This document shows positions 62,130-64,000 of a stretch of 64,000 nt of DNA, one piece after another. This DNA is from Steinernema hermaphroditum. Taxonomy: Eukaryota; Nematoda; Chromadorea; Rhabditida; Steinernematidae. The stretch's first letter is position 1. Each line of letters starts with the position of its first letter. The notes under the pieces were generated by a model that saw only the letters and a program-made list of their open reading frames with translations, made no database searches and was not told the origin of the DNA. The stretch lies in contig CM059625.1 in assembly GCA_030435675.1 (NCBI GenBank), forward strand, positions 17,050,001 to 17,114,000. Reading direction: 5' to 3'. The translations under genes and the position numbers were made by a program.

Positions 62130-63753
62130 ATGGGCGACGGAAAGCAAGTGTCGTCAGCTGATGTTCCACCTTTGGTCGACGTCGAATGGCTCGCGAAAAA
62201 TCTTGAGGTTTCTACTTACAATCGCAACAATAAAAGCTCTTTCAGAATGTCGTCATCTTGCATGCATCGTACGATCACGAGTGTGATCTAGAGCATGATG
62301 ATTTCGTTAAGGCGTACTATGAAGATGTGAACAAAAGAATTAAGCGTTTCGTAAGTAAGCCTATTGAAAAAGCCTTCTGACTCATTAATTTAGACAAGCG
62401 TGCAGTATCAGACGGGCCACATCCAAAATGCAGTTGAATTCAGCCTCAATTGCGCCACTTATCCTGGAAGGTATGCGCCAATAATATTTGTTTTGTGTGT
62501 ATATGATTGTTGACAGTTCAGAACAGAGAAATTCTATTTGTACAATACACGCGAAGTGGCTAAATACTTCCAAAAACTCGCTATTAGACCCGACGATCAC
62601 ATCGTTGTGTACAGTACAGGACCGTATAACGGGATGCTTTACGCAGCTAAGGCCCGATGGATTCTCAAGGTTGGCAACGCACTAAACTAAACAATACAAA
62701 GCGATTTTCAGGTTTACGATTTCTGTAAAGTCAGTGTTCTCGACGGTGGATTGGTTGCCTGGGAGAAAGGGGGAAAACCTGTTACCAAAGAAGTTAACAT
62801 GTTGCAGGTTGGCGTTGTCACATTCCGGACACATTGCATGAACACCTTACCCCAAGATGTTACCGTCTTCGAACGATGATGGTAGTCCGACTATCTAACT
62901 GCAGTTTTTTGCGTGATTTTCTAAGATCAGAGGCAACAATGTAAATCTACGAAACCCCAGTATGCAAGGCCTATATGCAAGAAGCAGCTTGATCTGCTGT
63001 GTTGTTAGATCTTCGCTACCATCTAGCCTGAATAACTAACTGCTGAGAGATAATTATCACGGCGTATTCAACCACTATGTATGATTTTAGCCCTCAACGT
63101 TGATACCGCGACGTATGAACATGCAGGAGCACATAACGCTTTCCGCATTAGCCGATGGCGGACAAGACAGCGACGTTGCCATCCTACATGAGCTAGAAAA
63201 CGTAGTGATCTCTGTTTATTACAAATGTACACTTCTTAACTTAGTGGAATTTTATCGACTGTCGTCCTGCTGCTCAATTTCAGGGAGTAGCCAAACCAAG
63301 GCAGTTCACGCATATTGGTAACAACACCGGGAAACCATAGTGACCTAGTGTATGCATTTCAGAAGCTGTGGGCTCCTTCATCCAATATTCGAAAAATCTC
63401 CCTGCCTTGAAAGTGATAGCGACAAATGGTCTCATGGCTAGCAAGAAAGAGATAGACAAAGGTATGGGCGTTATTGGCATTTCATATTTTCACCATGTGT
63501 TTGAACGTTTAGCATTGATAGAGTCCGAATACGACGAACGGTTCAAGACAATCCTCTTTTGCTACAATAGCCTGCAGAGCTCTCTCGTTGGTTTAGCTCT
63601 GGAGCATGCGGGCTACAAACCACCCATGATTTTCACGGTATTTTCAGTGATTTTAGCCGTGAAATATGCTTCGCTTTACAGGGCGGCTTATACGAGTTTG
63701 AAATTAGAAAGCCTCACTTCATTAATGGACAATATGGCTTCCCTCTCTACTAG
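62130..63753 (+). CDS. 3-mercaptopyruvate sulfurtransferase-like (double rhodanese)
   Basis: Two-domain rhodanese-fold sulfurtransferase of 314 residues, probably acting in cysteine catabolism and sulfide metabolism. Exons 62130-62207, 62246-62350, 62394-62470, 62522-62669, 62712-62807, 63091-63201, 63284-63317, 63363-63461, 63513-63637 and 63682-63753 join in one frame. Seen: DVEWLAKNLENVVILHASYD (domain 1 start), YQTGHIQNAVEFSL (the GHIpGA position), DDHIVVYSTG, KVSVLDGGLVAWEKGGKPVT (hallmark of this family), then domain 2 with AKPRQFTHIG and the active-site region ILFCYNSLQSSLVGLALEHAG, ending GGLYEFEIRKPHF near the C-terminus. The catalytic cysteine is present in CYNSLQS, which differs from the usual CGSGVTA/CRKGVTA loop. 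Substrate preference is therefore uncertain. Confidence 0.85.
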
Positions 63754-64000
63754 TCAGAACATTTGGATCTATAGTCTCTAGTCTGCAATGTGATCTTTAT
63801 CATGAGTACAAATGTGAACTCTAGTCAGCATAATGTTATGTTCAAATCCTCAAATCATATCGATTTCCCGTTCTCAGTTTTTGCACTCAAAGATCTCTAT
63901 TGAATGCCCCAATCTTGTAAGATGTTATTCTATTGACTTAACCGTAGTCTTCTGAACACTGCTTATCCTTACCATGGGTTCTGTGATCTCCTCATTACTT

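Overview
The window is nuclear DNA from a nematode, most likely a chromadorean. The evidence is short GT-AG introns (many of 37-60 bp with TTTCAG or TTTAG acceptors), start codons placed a few bases after strong splice acceptors as expected for trans-spliced leaders, and gene families typical of worms: a ZAG-1/ZEB zinc-finger homeobox gene, a nematode-style Wnt, an npr-type neuropeptide receptor, an Srg/Srv-like chemoreceptor, a FAFA-type neuropeptide precursor, ShK-domain proteins and PGAP2-like membrane proteins. The species cannot be named from the sequence. Exon coordinates are my own splice reconstructions, each checked for reading frame and intron phase; no transcript or database evidence was available.

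Layout: 1-2,411 (+) 3' part of a neuropeptide Y/F-type GPCR. 2,680-8,750: mobile-element debris (a repeat family with at least four copies in the window, a 457-bp foldback element, an LTR-like stretch) around a minus-strand FRAG1/PGAP2-like gene (4,968-7,774). 10,858-12,556 (+) Wnt gene of Wnt5/CWN-2 type. 14,303-14,975 (+) small cysteine-rich single-pass membrane protein. 15.0-22.9 kb: a GC-rich gene-free tract leading to zag-1 (22,879-26,461, +). 26.5-33.7 kb: little recognisable except a second near-identical 590-bp repeat. 33,727-38,446 (+) an 11-exon orphan gene with an SV40-like nuclear localisation motif and a tandem exon duplication. 38,717-40,841 (-) GPCR resembling sex-peptide/MIP receptors. 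43,391-44,101 (-) FAFA neuropeptide precursor. 44,626-45,818 (-) three-ShK secreted protein. 50,054-51,422 (+) incomplete cysteine-rich secreted protein. 52,560-54,456 (-) SLC2-like sugar transporter. 56,016-57,883 (-) small secreted or unknown proteins. 58,846-60,853 (-) serpentine chemoreceptor. 62,130-63,753 (+) 3-mercaptopyruvate sulfurtransferase-like protein.

Functional picture: the region is rich in cell signalling. It has three seven-transmembrane receptors, one neuropeptide precursor, one Wnt ligand, and the transcription factor ZAG-1, which in C. elegans controls neuronal differentiation. There is no operon-like head-to-tail packing; genes are mostly well spaced. The least explained object is the orphan gene at 33.7-38.4 kb: all of its inferred introns are phase 1, several are stop-free with lengths divisible by three, and one exon has been duplicated in tandem together with its intron.
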